A stretch of DNA of 64,000 bases from JABURQ01 sp029243145 (GTDB lineage: Bacteria > Planctomycetota > Planctomycetia > Planctomycetales > Planctomycetaceae): the NCBI GenBank assembly GCA_965660145.1, contig CBFHYX010000004.1, positions 186,001 through 250,000 of the forward strand, given 5' to 3'. Shown here piece by piece: positions 18,011-27,675 of the stretch. Position numbers and translations under genes: made by a program. The notes below the pieces were generated by a model that worked only from the letters and a program-made list of their open reading frames with translations, had not been told where the DNA came from and searched no databases. Positions within the stretch are counted from its first letter, which is position 1. Every line of letters begins with the position of its first letter.

Positions 18011-19141
18011 TTAAAAACCAGTACTCGGTTTGCGAGTCGCGCCGGGAGTTGCTGTTCCCGTTGCCGGAGTGTCGCTGGCGGTACGAGGAGCGAGTTGTGT
18101 TCCATCGGATAGGGGCTGTGAGGTCGTCAGGATCAATTCATCGCCTTGTTGAAACGGCCCAGAGATGTAGGATCGGTCTGCTCCAATTGGTGCCAGCACC
18201 GTGATGAGAAGATCTCGAACGACATTCTCGCGGATGACTTGCACCTTCCGTTTACCATCTTCACCGGCAGTGATTGAGGTGTTGGCAACTTCGGCCACAT
18301 TATCCCGCGGAATGGCTGGTACATAAACGGCCTGCCCTGCTTTGTAGATCCCAGAGCGGTTTTCGACTTCAACAACAGCCGAGGCGAGTGAGTCGTACAA
18401 GTCACGAAGCGGTTCGAAGCGTTCCGCAGGAGGCAAAACAGCCACTACCTTGCCTTCGATTTCTTTCTCTTCCACCATAAAACTGACCGACTCACCTTCC
18501 TTCGCGTCTTCCCGATTGACGGGGATTTCGATGACCATGACTGAAGGGTCACCCAAGTCGGCGATTTTCTGATTAGCGGTGACAAACTCTCCTTCGATCG
18601 CATACACCCGGAGGACGGTCGCTCGGAGTTCGGTTCGTCGTACAGCTTGTTCCAGATGAAACTTGGCAAGTTCGAGTTCTACATTGGCAACTTTCAATTC
18701 GGCTTCCGCAACCGTAATTTGATCGGCTTCTTTCGTGCGTTTGGATTGTTCGAGTTTCAATTGCTGAAGTGCCACGGTTGCTTCGGCTCTTTTTACCAGC
18801 AACGCTTCCGCTTCGTTCTTCAATCGAAATATCTCAGACTGCGGCGTTAAGGTGCTGCCCGGTTTGATGTTCAAGTCGTCGATCACACCATGTCTTGGTG
18901 AAACCACGGTGACAAATTGAGACGGTTTGAGTTGTAGAGGGATTTGATATTTCTCGGGATTGATGACGTTGATTGCTTCACGTTCCACAATCACTTGCTC
19001 GGGAGGAGCTTGCGCTGGATCGCCCTCTTCGGTGCGGGAGGGTGTTTGTGCTTCTGTTGGGATTCCCACAACTGTCAACATCAAGGTTGCTAGGGCAACA
19101 AAGAGAATGCGAGCTGTCATACGTATTTTCTTTTCATGCAT
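18011..19141 (-). CDS. periplasmic adaptor (HlyD/RND membrane-fusion)-like protein
   Basis: 376 residues, or 369 from the ATG at 19118-19120. Both starts give a signal peptide (ARILFVALATLMLTVVG). It follows the order of membrane-fusion proteins: a lipoyl-half beta segment (VVSPRHGVIDDLNIKPGSTL), a helical hairpin (residues ~120-195, EAEALLVKRAEATVALQQL and AEAELKVANVELELAKFHL), then a returning lipoyl half (TVLRVYAIEGEFVTANQKI) and a beta-barrel region (VMVIEIPVNREDAKEGESV). No ABC or RND transporter gene is adjacent, so it is an orphan adaptor. The C-terminal ~40 residues are Thr/Ala/Pro-rich and probably disordered. Divergent from the redoxin-like gene. Confidence 0.75.
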   Translation of the reverse strand: MHEKKIRMTARILFVALATLMLTVVGIPTEAQTPSRTEEGDPAQAPPEQVIVEREAINVINPEKYQIPLQLKPSQFVTVVSPRHGVIDDLNIKPGSTLTPQSEIFRLKNEAEALLVKRAEATVALQQLKLEQSKRTKEADQITVAEAELKVANVELELAKFHLEQAVRRTELRATVLRVYAIEGEFVTANQKIADLGDPSVMVIEIPVNREDAKEGESVSFMVEEKEIEGKVVAVLPPAERFEPLRDLYDSLASAVVEVENRSGIYKAGQAVYVPAIPRDNVAEVANTSITAGEDGKRKVQVIRENVVRDLLITVLAPIGADRSYISGPFQQGDELILTTSQPLSDGTQLAPRTASDTPATGTATPGATRKPSTGF

Positions 19142-19320
19142 AAAGAGGAAACAACCGAGAACCGAAAATCATCGATTGACCATCAATTGCCAATAATTGG
19201 TCAGACTAGACCCTCACCTCTGGACTGTCAACGGGTTGGTCTTTAAGCTTCTGTTTACGGCATATTATTATTCTCCCCTCCCCTGATCCTCCAAACTTGG
19301 CCTCTTGACCTGGAATCACC

Positions 19321-20691
19321 ATGATCAATCCCGCCCAACGTCACACTGTGACCGCGTTGTTATTATTCTCTGCATGCTTCGTCGCGGTCAGTTCTGCGGA
19401 GGAGATGACTGAAATTCGATATGCGGGCAAGTTAAACCAGCACAAACGAGGGGAAGACCCGACGATGGTCAAAGAGTTCTCCTTGCTCTCGATTGTTGAG
19501 GGGCAGGATAATTCAATCAATACACTATTTTGGCGCGTCAATGACCAAGCGGGATGGCCCTGGTCCGAATCGTTTGGTTGGAGCGCGACTGATGCGAACC
19601 AGAATCAAGGGGTTCGCGACCCCGGATTACTCCACGATTATGATGGGCAGCCTTGGCCAATCCCCCTGCCTCCGGTTTATTTGCCTGCCGATCATCGAGC
19701 GTCTGGTAAGTCATGGACTGTGGATCGATTGAAATATGAGGTGCAGAAGGATTCCAAAAATTTTCGCGAACAGGCGACAACCACAGTTTTGGTCACAACG
19801 AATTTTGGTCGGGCACAAGAGCTTCGGTATGACCCCAAAACGGGAATGTTATTACACGCTCAAATAAAACTCTTTCTTGGTCGTGGAGACGAGTTTTCCA
19901 TGACTCTTGAGCAGTCAGAACAGAACTCGCTCTCAAGTACTACCCAAGAGAAGGTCATCGCTGGTTTGGGGTATCTTCAAGAAATGCAAAAACAGCTTGA
20001 TCGAGGCAAACGCATGGTGCGTCCAGAATTGGGAGCTGAACAAATTGCTGTTGTAACATCCCTCTTGCCGAAACTGGATAAAGTGACAGAAAATACTCCG
20101 CTTCAACCGCTCACCATCGATATCCACCGCGATCTCAAAACTCAACAAGAACGCCAATCCGGCGTCGAAAAGCTGGCCGCTCAGCTCATCGGTCAGCAGG
20201 CTCCTGTGTTGAATCTGAAATTGTTGAATGGCGAAATTGTCGATCCTGAAACTCTCAACGATAAAATTATTGTGCTTCATTTTTGGAAGTACCAAGACGA
20301 TCCGCTCCAAGAACCTTACGGCCAAGTGGGATATCTCGATTACTTGAATGGGAAGCGTGGAAAACTGGGCGTGAAATTTCTTGGTGTTGCGGTGAACTCA
20401 GAATTTTCAGATCCGAAAGGTAGCCGGCGAATAATGCTGGCTGTCAAAAAACTCGTCTCTTTTATGAATATTGGTTATGACATTGTCCGCGATAATGGCT
20501 CGCTGTTGAAAAAATTTGGTGACCCGCGTGAGAGTGGTGCCAAACTTCCCCTATGGGTGGTCATTGGTGCGGATGGCAAGATCAAACATTACAAGGTTGG
20601 CTATTACGACGTGAACCCGCGTGAAGGTTTGAAAGAACTTGATGCCGCGATCATTAAAGAAATCAAAGCTCGCCGAGCCTCTGAGAAATAG
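19321..20691 (+). CDS. secreted redoxin/TlpA-like protein lacking the CxxC motif
   Basis: 456 residues with a signal peptide (ALLLFSACFVAVSSAEE). The first ~280 residues are an unrecognised domain rich in beta segments (LFWRVNDQAGWPWSESFG). From about 295 a thioredoxin-like domain of the AhpC/TSA-TlpA type is visible: LIGQQAPVLNLKLLNGE, then IIVLHFWKYQDDPLQEPYG at the place where WxxWCxPC normally sits, then KFLGVAVNS and LPLWVVIGADGKIKHYKVG (the cis-proline strand region). Both redox cysteines are absent, so it is unlikely to be a disulfide reductase. I infer a binding or structural role. The start ATG at 19321 directly follows TCACC. It is followed by mutL after 128 bases. Confidence 0.75.
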   Translation: MINPAQRHTVTALLLFSACFVAVSSAEEMTEIRYAGKLNQHKRGEDPTMVKEFSLLSIVEGQDNSINTLFWRVNDQAGWPWSESFGWSATDANQNQGVRDPGLLHDYDGQPWPIPLPPVYLPADHRASGKSWTVDRLKYEVQKDSKNFREQATTTVLVTTNFGRAQELRYDPKTGMLLHAQIKLFLGRGDEFSMTLEQSEQNSLSSTTQEKVIAGLGYLQEMQKQLDRGKRMVRPELGAEQIAVVTSLLPKLDKVTENTPLQPLTIDIHRDLKTQQERQSGVEKLAAQLIGQQAPVLNLKLLNGEIVDPETLNDKIIVLHFWKYQDDPLQEPYGQVGYLDYLNGKRGKLGVKFLGVAVNSEFSDPKGSRRIMLAVKKLVSFMNIGYDIVRDNGSLLKKFGDPRESGAKLPLWVVIGADGKIKHYKVGYYDVNPREGLKELDAAIIKEIKARRASEK

Positions 20692-20819
20692 GTGCCGCGT
20701 GTTGTGCTGAGAAGCCAACCAGTTAAGATGAAACCAGCATCGTCAAATTTTTCAAGTGCCATTTCGACTTTTCTTGCCGTTTCGATTTTTTTTGAAGTTA
20801 TCAAACGACGGAGCTTTGT

Positions 20820-22715
20820 ATGAGTACCACAGTCGGGCCTCGTATCCGACAGCTTGAAGCCACAGTGATCAATAAGATCGCTGCCGGTGAAGTGATTGAA
20901 CGCCCTGCTTCGGTTGTCAAAGAGTTACTGGAGAACTCTGCGGATGCGCTTTCGACTCGTATCGAAGTCGATTTGATCGACGGGGGAGCGGAGTTGATCC
21001 GTATCGTGGACGATGGCGAAGGCATTCATCCCGATGATTTTGAACTTGCCGTTTCCTCACACGCGACCAGTAAAATTGTTTCCGACCAAGACCTCTTTTC
21101 TGTCCATACAATGGGTTTTCGTGGTGAAGCTCTGGCATCCATTGCCTCTGTCAGCAAATTTCGGATTCGCAGCCGCCAACAAGACTCCGACTCTGCTTAC
21201 GAATTGAAAGTGGATGGGGGAAAACTTGGGGCAGTGACGCCGGCCGCTGGTCCCTTTGGGACATCCATTGAAGTGCGGCAGCTTTTTCACAATACGCCTG
21301 TGCGGAGGAAATTTCTCAAGACGAAGGCAACTGAGTACGCGCATGCAACTGAGTATTTCACTCGGGTGGCTTTGGCACGCCCCAACTTGCATATGGTCTT
21401 AAGGCATCAAAACAAAGTTTCGTATGAGTTGCCGGCCACCGAAAATCTCGTCGAACGTTTACGCATGTTTTACGGAAATGATTTAACCTCGCAACTGATT
21501 CGCGTTGAGAGGGAAATGGGTGAGATGCGATTGTGGGGATACGTGGCTCATCCGAGTCACAACAAAGCAAATCGCAAGGGACAGTACCTGTTTCTCAACG
21601 GTCGTTGGATACAAGATCGAACCGTGCAAGCGGCAATTTCTGAAGCGTATCGTGGTTTGGTGATGGTGGGTCGCCAACCTGTGGTGTTTCTGTTTCTGGA
21701 AATGCCCAGCGATCAGGTGGATGTGAACGTGCATCCGAGTAAGTGGGAAGTTCGTTTTCAGGATTCACAACAGATTTATCGTCTTGTGCTCTCTGCGATT
21801 CGAGATACGTTCCTCGGTATGGACTTGAATGGCTCAATGTCGGGGCCTGCCGGTAAGCAGTCAGCTCATCAAGAGGAAACGTCGGAACAGAAACAACTCA
21901 AACTCGAATTGACGAGCTGGGCGAAATCACAGCTTGAACAGGCAGAGTCTGAGTTTGTGGGAATTGAGCCGCAGCTCGTACCGCCGGCTGCAATTCCTCC
22001 CGTTCGATCTTCTTCTGAGGGAACGGTGTTCACCCCCGCCAACGATGCTTCTCATGCCGGCGAATCGCAAGTGCCTTCCTCAGTGGCTGAGGGCGTGGCC
22101 ACTCCCCTCCCCTCTCCCCCCCAAACGTATCTTGGTGGCGAAATTCGTGCCATGCAGGTGATGGAATGTTATTTGTTGGTGGACGATCCCAGTGGAGTAA
22201 TGATCATTGACCAGCATGCGTTGCACGAACGGATTATGTATGAATATTTGAGGCCCCGTGTTCTTGAGGGGACTGTGGAATCTCAGCAATTACTCATGCC
22301 TTTAACCATTGAATTGACGAGCAGCGAGACGGTCGTATTGCTCGATCATCAGGATTTGCTGTCGGAATTTGGTTACGGCGTAGAAGAATTTGGTGGAAAT
22401 ACGATTCTGCTGAACCGCTATCCGGTGATGTTACAAAAGGCCGATCATGCCAAGGTGTTGCGAGATTTGGTAATCGAACTTGATACTCCGGGCCGAAAAC
22501 CGAGCCGGCGAGATTTGGTCGATTCCTTACTGCATATGATGTCCTGTAAAGCTGCAGTGAAAGCCGGGCATCGGCTGACTCCGGAAGAAATTGAAAGTTT
22601 ACTCGCAAAACGTCATTTGGTGGATGATGCACACCACTGTCCTCACGGTCGGCCCACTGCGATGGTCCTGACACAAGAGCAGCTCGATAAACAATTCGGG
22701 CGGTTAGGCGCGTAA
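20820..22715 (+). CDS. mutL: DNA mismatch repair protein MutL (endonuclease type)
   Basis: 631 residues. GHKL ATPase domain at the N-terminus: INKIAAGEVIERPASVVKEL, ENSADALSTRI, DDGEGI and THATSK-like SSHATSK, GFRGEALASI; FLNGRWIQD and NVHPSKWEVRF follow in the transducer domain. After a Pro/Ser/Glu-rich linker (residues ~350-440) the dimerisation domain contains DQHALHERIMYE, which matches the endonuclease metal motif DQHAx2Ex4E exactly, plus SCKAAVKAGH and CPHGRP near the C-terminus. The protein should therefore be a nicking MutL, as in organisms that lack MutH. Clustered on the same strand with aroDE, aroK and prepilin peptidase. No mutS in the window. Confidence 0.95.
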   Translation: MSTTVGPRIRQLEATVINKIAAGEVIERPASVVKELLENSADALSTRIEVDLIDGGAELIRIVDDGEGIHPDDFELAVSSHATSKIVSDQDLFSVHTMGFRGEALASIASVSKFRIRSRQQDSDSAYELKVDGGKLGAVTPAAGPFGTSIEVRQLFHNTPVRRKFLKTKATEYAHATEYFTRVALARPNLHMVLRHQNKVSYELPATENLVERLRMFYGNDLTSQLIRVEREMGEMRLWGYVAHPSHNKANRKGQYLFLNGRWIQDRTVQAAISEAYRGLVMVGRQPVVFLFLEMPSDQVDVNVHPSKWEVRFQDSQQIYRLVLSAIRDTFLGMDLNGSMSGPAGKQSAHQEETSEQKQLKLELTSWAKSQLEQAESEFVGIEPQLVPPAAIPPVRSSSEGTVFTPANDASHAGESQVPSSVAEGVATPLPSPPQTYLGGEIRAMQVMECYLLVDDPSGVMIIDQHALHERIMYEYLRPRVLEGTVESQQLLMPLTIELTSSETVVLLDHQDLLSEFGYGVEEFGGNTILLNRYPVMLQKADHAKVLRDLVIELDTPGRKPSRRDLVDSLLHMMSCKAAVKAGHRLTPEEIESLLAKRHLVDDAHHCPHGRPTAMVLTQEQLDKQFGRLGA

Positions 22716-22804
22716 TTTCCTCTATGAGGATGCAGAGAAGCCTCTTCAGCCGTACAATGGTCTCTCGAAGTTCTTTAGCCCCAGGCTCTAATTGTACGAT
22801 CATT

Positions 22805-24289
22805 ATGATTTGCGTCAGTATCGGCCGCACCCGCCACAAAATGATGATTCTCGAACAGCGCGCTCTCGCCGAACAGGGGGCCGAATTAGTTGAGTTACGT
22901 CTCGACTATCTCTCCAGAATCCCGGATTTGAACCGTTTGATTCACGAAAGTCCGGCTCCAGTCGTTGTGACCTGCCGCCGAAAGCAGGATCGTGGACGCT
23001 GGCGGTGGGATGAAGACGCTCGTCAAAAACTGCTGCGCACCGCAATTGTCTCGGAAGTCGATTACATCGATCTGGAAGATGATATTGCGGGGTCCATTCC
23101 GCGGTTTGGGAAGACCAAGCGGATTGTGAGTCATCATAATTTTAATGAAACCCCGGATGATCTGGAATCTCGTCATGCGGAAATGGCCAAGCTGGATCCC
23201 GACATCATTAAAATCGTCACGATGGCGAACTCCCCTTCCGACTGCGTTCGTATGTTAACACTCGTTGCGGAGTCCGAAATCCCAACGCTGGGGTTTTGTA
23301 TGGGCGAATTTGGTCTCCCCAGTCGCTTGTTGTGTGGAAAATATGGCGCTCCCTTCACCTACGCGACTTTTGATGGCGAACGCGTGATGGCACCTGGTCA
23401 ATTGCCATTTTCTCAGATGAAAGATCTGTATCGATACGATCAGATTTCTGAGAATACGGAAGTCTTCGCAGTTCTCGGCGATCCCATTGGACATTCATTG
23501 AGTCCGCTGTTACACAATCGAGCCTTTCAGCATCACAACATTGATGCTGTCTATCTTCCTATTCGAATTCCGCGTGATTCATTTGACGAGTCGCTCAACG
23601 CGTTAAACTGGCTCGGCATTCGCGGGTATTCAGTGACCATTCCCCACAAAAGCGCTGCAAGAAGTTATGCGGACGAACAGGACGACTCCGTTGCCAAAAT
23701 TGGAGCAGCCAATACGCTCTACAAATCGGCTGACGGATTGTGGCACGCCACGAATACGGATTGTGAAGCTGCCATTCAAAGTGTGCGACAAGGTCTCGGC
23801 GACGGTAGGGATTTGAAGGGAAAAAATTGCATTGTCTTAGGTGCGGGAGGAGCGTCCCGCGCCATTGTTTATGGGCTGCTCGACGCGGGAGCCTTTGTGA
23901 CGATAGCGAATCGCACAAATTCTAAGGCAGAACAACTAGCCAGCGAACTTGGTTGCCAATTTGTTCGCTGGGAGCACCGAGGAAAGGACTTCCGCGATAT
24001 CCTCATCAACTGTACTCCGGTTGGAATGTATCCTGAAATGGATCACACTCCCTTTCCCCAAAATTGGCTCGGGGAGCATACTCTTGTCTTTGATACGATT
24101 TATAATCCCGAAAATACTCTACTCATTAAAGAAGCACGCGAGCGTGGTTGTAAAACCGTTTCGGGATTGGAAATGTTTGTCCGACAGGCGGCGAGTCAAT
24201 TTGAACGATTTACGGGCCTGACGCCTGATCTCGAACAATTGAGAAATACTGTTCGCAAAACAATCTCTCCGGTCAATTACGAAAGCTGA
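22805..24289 (+). CDS. aroDE: bifunctional 3-dehydroquinate dehydratase/shikimate dehydrogenase
   Basis: 494-residue fusion catalysing steps three and four of the shikimate pathway. The ATG at 22805 is chosen because MICVSIGRTRH opens the first domain; earlier in-frame ATGs begin inside unlikely sequence. Residues ~1-215 are a type I dehydroquinase: ELRLDYLS (active-site Glu), VSHHNFNETP (catalytic His) and DIIKIVTMAN (Schiff-base Lys). Residues ~225-494 are AroE: LGDPIGHSLSPLLHN (shikimate site), GYSVTIPHK (catalytic Lys), NTDCEAA and the NADP-binding VLGAGGASRAIVYGL. The same fusion occurs in plants, Chlamydiae and planctomycetes. aroK follows nine bases later, so steps three to five are co-expressed. 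Confidence 0.95.
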   Translation: MICVSIGRTRHKMMILEQRALAEQGAELVELRLDYLSRIPDLNRLIHESPAPVVVTCRRKQDRGRWRWDEDARQKLLRTAIVSEVDYIDLEDDIAGSIPRFGKTKRIVSHHNFNETPDDLESRHAEMAKLDPDIIKIVTMANSPSDCVRMLTLVAESEIPTLGFCMGEFGLPSRLLCGKYGAPFTYATFDGERVMAPGQLPFSQMKDLYRYDQISENTEVFAVLGDPIGHSLSPLLHNRAFQHHNIDAVYLPIRIPRDSFDESLNALNWLGIRGYSVTIPHKSAARSYADEQDDSVAKIGAANTLYKSADGLWHATNTDCEAAIQSVRQGLGDGRDLKGKNCIVLGAGGASRAIVYGLLDAGAFVTIANRTNSKAEQLASELGCQFVRWEHRGKDFRDILINCTPVGMYPEMDHTPFPQNWLGEHTLVFDTIYNPENTLLIKEARERGCKTVSGLEMFVRQAASQFERFTGLTPDLEQLRNTVRKTISPVNYES

Positions 24290-24298
24290 CCCCTCGCT

Positions 24299-24832
24299 AT
24301 GGTTGTCACGTTGATCGGTTATCGTGGATCAGGAAAAAGCTCAGTCGCTCGCCTGCTGGCAGAACGACTAGGGTGGGCGTTTCGTGATGCCGATGTTGAA
24401 CTGGAAGAGAGAGCCGGAAAAACGATTCGGGAGATTTTTGCCGACGACAGCGAGACTGTCTTTCGTGATTTGGAAGAAGAAGTGATCACCGACCTTCTCA
24501 CGCATGACCGATTGGTTCTCGCCACGGGTGGTGGAGCCGTGTTAAGAAAAACTACGCGGGAGCGTCTTCAATCTGCTGGTCCGGTGATTTGGTTGACGGC
24601 GTCTGCAGAAACGCTCTATCAACGAATTCATGCCGACGAGACGACCGGAGAACGCCGTCCCGATTTGACCGATCAAGGTGGGCTTCTGGAAGTCCAGTCA
24701 CTGTTAAGCGAACGGAAGCCTGTCTATCAACAGGCTTCTTCGATTGTTGTCGAGACGGAAGGGAAATCTGTCGTCCAGATAGCCGATGCTATCTGGGACG
24801 CCTTGAAGAACGAGGAGGGTTGGGCCATATGA
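24299..24832 (+). CDS. aroK: shikimate kinase
   Basis: Phosphorylates shikimate at the 3-hydroxyl with ATP, the fifth step to chorismate. 177 residues, normal length. P-loop GYRGSGKSS at residues 7-15, shikimate-binding DADVELEERAGKTIREIF near 30-47, FRDLEEEV near 57 and the Walker B-like LATGGGAVLR near 75-84. RRPDLTD near 120 is the lid region. It sits nine bases after aroDE and its stop overlaps the ATG of the prepilin peptidase gene (ATATGA), so all three are in one operon. Confidence 0.95.
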   Translation: MVVTLIGYRGSGKSSVARLLAERLGWAFRDADVELEERAGKTIREIFADDSETVFRDLEEEVITDLLTHDRLVLATGGGAVLRKTTRERLQSAGPVIWLTASAETLYQRIHADETTGERRPDLTDQGGLLEVQSLLSERKPVYQQASSIVVETEGKSVVQIADAIWDALKNEEGWAI

Positions 24833-26175
24833 CTCCTTTCGATTTGCCAATCTGGATTGTTCTCACCTTTCTGTTTCTGTTTGGCTGTTGCATTGGCAGC
24901 TTTCTGAATGTGTGCGTCTATCGGTTTCCTCAACACGATTCGTTATTTGATCAGTTAAAAGGGATCAACTTCCCCCCTTCTTGCTGCCCAAAATGCCAAC
25001 AGAGGATTTCTCCCCGAGATAACATTCCAATTCTTGGGTGGCTGATGCTGAGAGGGAAATGTCGAAATTGCGGAATGTCCATTTCTTCGCGTTATCCCAT
25101 CATCGAATTTGTGAATGGTGCACTGTTTGTCATACTTTATTTACTGGAGGTCCCTACCGGATATCGGGAGACGATTGAAGATAGTTTTCTCTACACTCCC
25201 CTCGGGCCGCAAATGGTTGAGGGCTGGTCGGTAGAGCTCCATGTTAATCTGCGATATCTGTATCATTTAGTTCTGATCGAGGCCTTGTTGGTGGCGTCGT
25301 TGATCGATTGGGATCTTAAAATCATTCCTGATGGATCGACTGTTCCTGCGATGTTTGTCGGCGTGACGGTTGCCGTAGTTGTTGGACACGTTCATTTGGT
25401 CCCGGTTTGGTTTCAGGATCCCTCTTTGTCTCGGATTGTTATGAGCCTGTTGCCAGAGTCCTGGGGATGGCTCCAATCAGATTTCGAAGTTCCTGGCTGG
25501 ATCACAACATCTCCTCATCTTCATGGCTTAGCGGTCAGTCTTGTGGGGTTTCTCGTGGGAGGAGGGATGATTTGGGGAGTTCGATTGATTGGGAAATGGG
25601 TGCTCCGCCGTGAAGCGATGGGATTCGGCGACGTGGTTTTAATGGCAATGATTGGGAGCTTCCTCGGCTGGCAACCCGTTGTCATGATATTTTTCCTCGC
25701 TCCTTTGTGTGCTCTTTGTGGAGTGGTGATCTCAGTGGTTTCTTTGAAGCAGCGAGAGATTCCTTACGGTCCCTATATCAGTATTGCTACCCTGATCGTC
25801 GTCATGTTTTTTCGTCAACTGTGGCCGGTTTGGGAACGAATATTTTCAATGGGTCTAGTCGTTCCCATCATGGGAATCATTGGCGCATTGTTACTCGCCA
25901 TCTCTTTGTATGGCATTCAATTGGTCAAACTCTGTTTGGGGATCCCTTTGTATTACCCAGAAGAATACGAAGAATGGACCTCGGCAGATCAACTGGGATA
26001 TCTCTATTCTGAAAATCAAGACCGTTGGCAAGGCCGATGGCGTCAAACTACAGCAGACTGGCCCGGCATCGATTCCGGACAAGGGAGCCTGACTTCCGAT
26101 CAATGGCGTCACCCCCCTGCTTCCGATTGGAAAACAACTCGACAAAGACACGATCCACAAGATGGACTCCGGTGA
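24829..26175 (+). CDS. type IV prepilin peptidase (A24), extended
   Basis: 448 residues from the ATG overlapping the aroK stop. Membrane aspartic protease that cleaves and N-methylates prepilins of type IV pili or type II secretion. GCCIGSFLNVCVYRFP at 19-34 opens the methylase domain. A zinc tetracysteine follows with C53/C56 (CCPKC) and C78/C81 (CRNC). The two catalytic aspartates are in LIDWDLKIIPD (near 162-172) and in MGFGDVVLMAMIGSFLGW (near 264-281). The family is usually 250-290 residues; here a loop between the two Asp motifs (about 175-235) and a Trp/Gln-rich tail of ~75 residues (after LGIPLYYPEEY) make it longer. Co-transcription with shikimate genes has no obvious functional meaning. 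Confidence 0.9.
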   Translation: MTPFDLPIWIVLTFLFLFGCCIGSFLNVCVYRFPQHDSLFDQLKGINFPPSCCPKCQQRISPRDNIPILGWLMLRGKCRNCGMSISSRYPIIEFVNGALFVILYLLEVPTGYRETIEDSFLYTPLGPQMVEGWSVELHVNLRYLYHLVLIEALLVASLIDWDLKIIPDGSTVPAMFVGVTVAVVVGHVHLVPVWFQDPSLSRIVMSLLPESWGWLQSDFEVPGWITTSPHLHGLAVSLVGFLVGGGMIWGVRLIGKWVLRREAMGFGDVVLMAMIGSFLGWQPVVMIFFLAPLCALCGVVISVVSLKQREIPYGPYISIATLIVVMFFRQLWPVWERIFSMGLVVPIMGIIGALLLAISLYGIQLVKLCLGIPLYYPEEYEEWTSADQLGYLYSENQDRWQGRWRQTTADWPGIDSGQGSLTSDQWRHPPASDWKTTRQRHDPQDGLR

Positions 26176-26256
26176 GAACCAATAATGACTCTCCGGTGTC
26201 TTTCATGGGCCGTCTGGAAAACTAGCACTGATTAGACAGAAAGCAGATTCTGCAAG

Positions 26257-26862
26257 ATGATCACGATTATCGATTATGGTATGGGAAACCTGCGCAGTGT
26301 ACAGAAAGCGTGTGAAAAACTCGGTTTCGAAACTCGCATTTCTGCCGATGCGGAGGAAATCGCGACTGCCGAAAAACTGATACTTCCGGGAGTAGGAGCG
26401 TTCCGAGACGCAATTGCTCAGTTGCATGAACAAGGATTTGTCGAACCCATAAAACGCCATCTTGAATTGGATAAACCGTTCCTCGGGATTTGTTTGGGAC
26501 TGCAACTTTTATTTGATCGCAGCTACGAAGACGGAGCATATAAGGGACTGGGGATCATTCCCGGTGAAGTGGTTCGCTTTCCGGCACAACCGGGTTTGAA
26601 AGTCCCTCACATGGGTTGGAATAAGCTGGAATTGAAGCAAGAGACCCCGCTGCTGAAAGAGATTCCCCCGGAAGCACATTTCTACTTTGTTCACAGTTAT
26701 TTCGTCGTCCCCGAAGACCCCTCGGTCGTGGTGGCGACCAGCGAACATGGCGAAGAATTTTGTGCGGTGATACGACGAGGTCAGTTATTTGCGACACAAT
26801 TTCACCCCGAAAAAAGTCAGCGGGTTGGCCTGAAACTTCTCGACAACTTCGCGAAGTTGTAA
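26257..26862 (+). CDS. hisH: imidazole glycerol phosphate synthase glutaminase subunit
   Basis: Supplies ammonia from glutamine to HisF in histidine synthesis. 201 residues, standard length. MITIIDYGMGNLRSVQKA at the N-terminus, nucleophile elbow GICLGLQLLFD near 79-89 with the active-site cysteine, oxyanion-type HMGWN near 121, and the triad His/Glu in FATQFHPEKS near 184. The ATG at 26257 is at the family start. hisA follows 72 bases later; hisF is not in the window. Confidence 0.95.
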   Translation: MITIIDYGMGNLRSVQKACEKLGFETRISADAEEIATAEKLILPGVGAFRDAIAQLHEQGFVEPIKRHLELDKPFLGICLGLQLLFDRSYEDGAYKGLGIIPGEVVRFPAQPGLKVPHMGWNKLELKQETPLLKEIPPEAHFYFVHSYFVVPEDPSVVVATSEHGEEFCAVIRRGQLFATQFHPEKSQRVGLKLLDNFAKL

Positions 26863-26934
26863 GCTGCTCTAAAGAGCATTGCGACAGCGAGAATTCATCA
26901 ACTCCTAATTACGTTTTGATCAGAAAAAAGACTC

Positions 26935-27675
26935 ATGCAAATATTGCCGGCCATCGATCTTCGAGGCGGACAATGTGTTCGACTTCGCCAAGGTGACTAT
27001 CAACAGGAGACCGTTTTCAGTGATGATCCAGTCGCGATGGCAGAAGAATGGCAATCACAAGGTGCCCACATTCTTCATCTCGTTGATCTTGATGGCGCCA
27101 AGGCAGGACGACCCGTCAATCATGAAGTCGTTGGGGAGATTGTGAAACGCCTCAATATTCCGTGTCAGTTGGGAGGCGGAATTCGAAACGAAGAATCGAT
27201 TCGATTGTTATTGGAAGAGGTCGGAGTCACGCGTGTGATCGTCGGCACCGCCGCCCTTAAAGATCCGGAATGGTTTCGGGAAATGGCTGCGAAGTATCCG
27301 GGGCAATTGTGCTTGGGGCTTGATGCGAAAGATTCGATGGTCGCGACTGAAGGCTGGCTTGATGTTTCGCAAACTTCGGCCATCGATTTGGCTCGTCAAT
27401 ATGTTGATCTCGATCTGCCGGCTGTGATCTATACCAACATCGCTAACGACGGAATGATGCAGGGAGTCGACGAGCAAACCATTCAAGACATGGCGGCACT
27501 TGCCGAACTCGGTTTGAAGGTGATTGCATCGGGTGGTGTGACTACGCTGGATGATATTCGTCGTCTCCACGAGGTGCATCAAACGAATCCCAACCTGACT
27601 GGAGTGATTACCGGGCGAGCGATTTACGAAGGCGTATTTCGTGTGTCTGAGGCGGTTGAAATCGCGGATTCCTGA
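26935..27675 (+). CDS. hisA: phosphoribosylformimino-AICAR-ribotide isomerase
   Basis: Amadori isomerase of histidine synthesis, 246-residue TIM barrel. MQILPAIDLRGGQCVRLRQGDY opens the protein with the catalytic Asp8 in PAIDL. VDLDGAK near 45, QLGGGIRNEESI near 77-88, the second catalytic aspartate region in YTNIANDGMMQG near 163-174, and ASGGVTTLDDI near 197 are all present, with phosphate-binding glycine loops at both half-barrels. HisA and HisF are alike, but the N-terminal LPAIDLRGG indicates HisA. Follows hisH on the same strand. Confidence 0.95.
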   Translation: MQILPAIDLRGGQCVRLRQGDYQQETVFSDDPVAMAEEWQSQGAHILHLVDLDGAKAGRPVNHEVVGEIVKRLNIPCQLGGGIRNEESIRLLLEEVGVTRVIVGTAALKDPEWFREMAAKYPGQLCLGLDAKDSMVATEGWLDVSQTSAIDLARQYVDLDLPAVIYTNIANDGMMQGVDEQTIQDMAALAELGLKVIASGGVTTLDDIRRLHEVHQTNPNLTGVITGRAIYEGVFRVSEAVEIADS

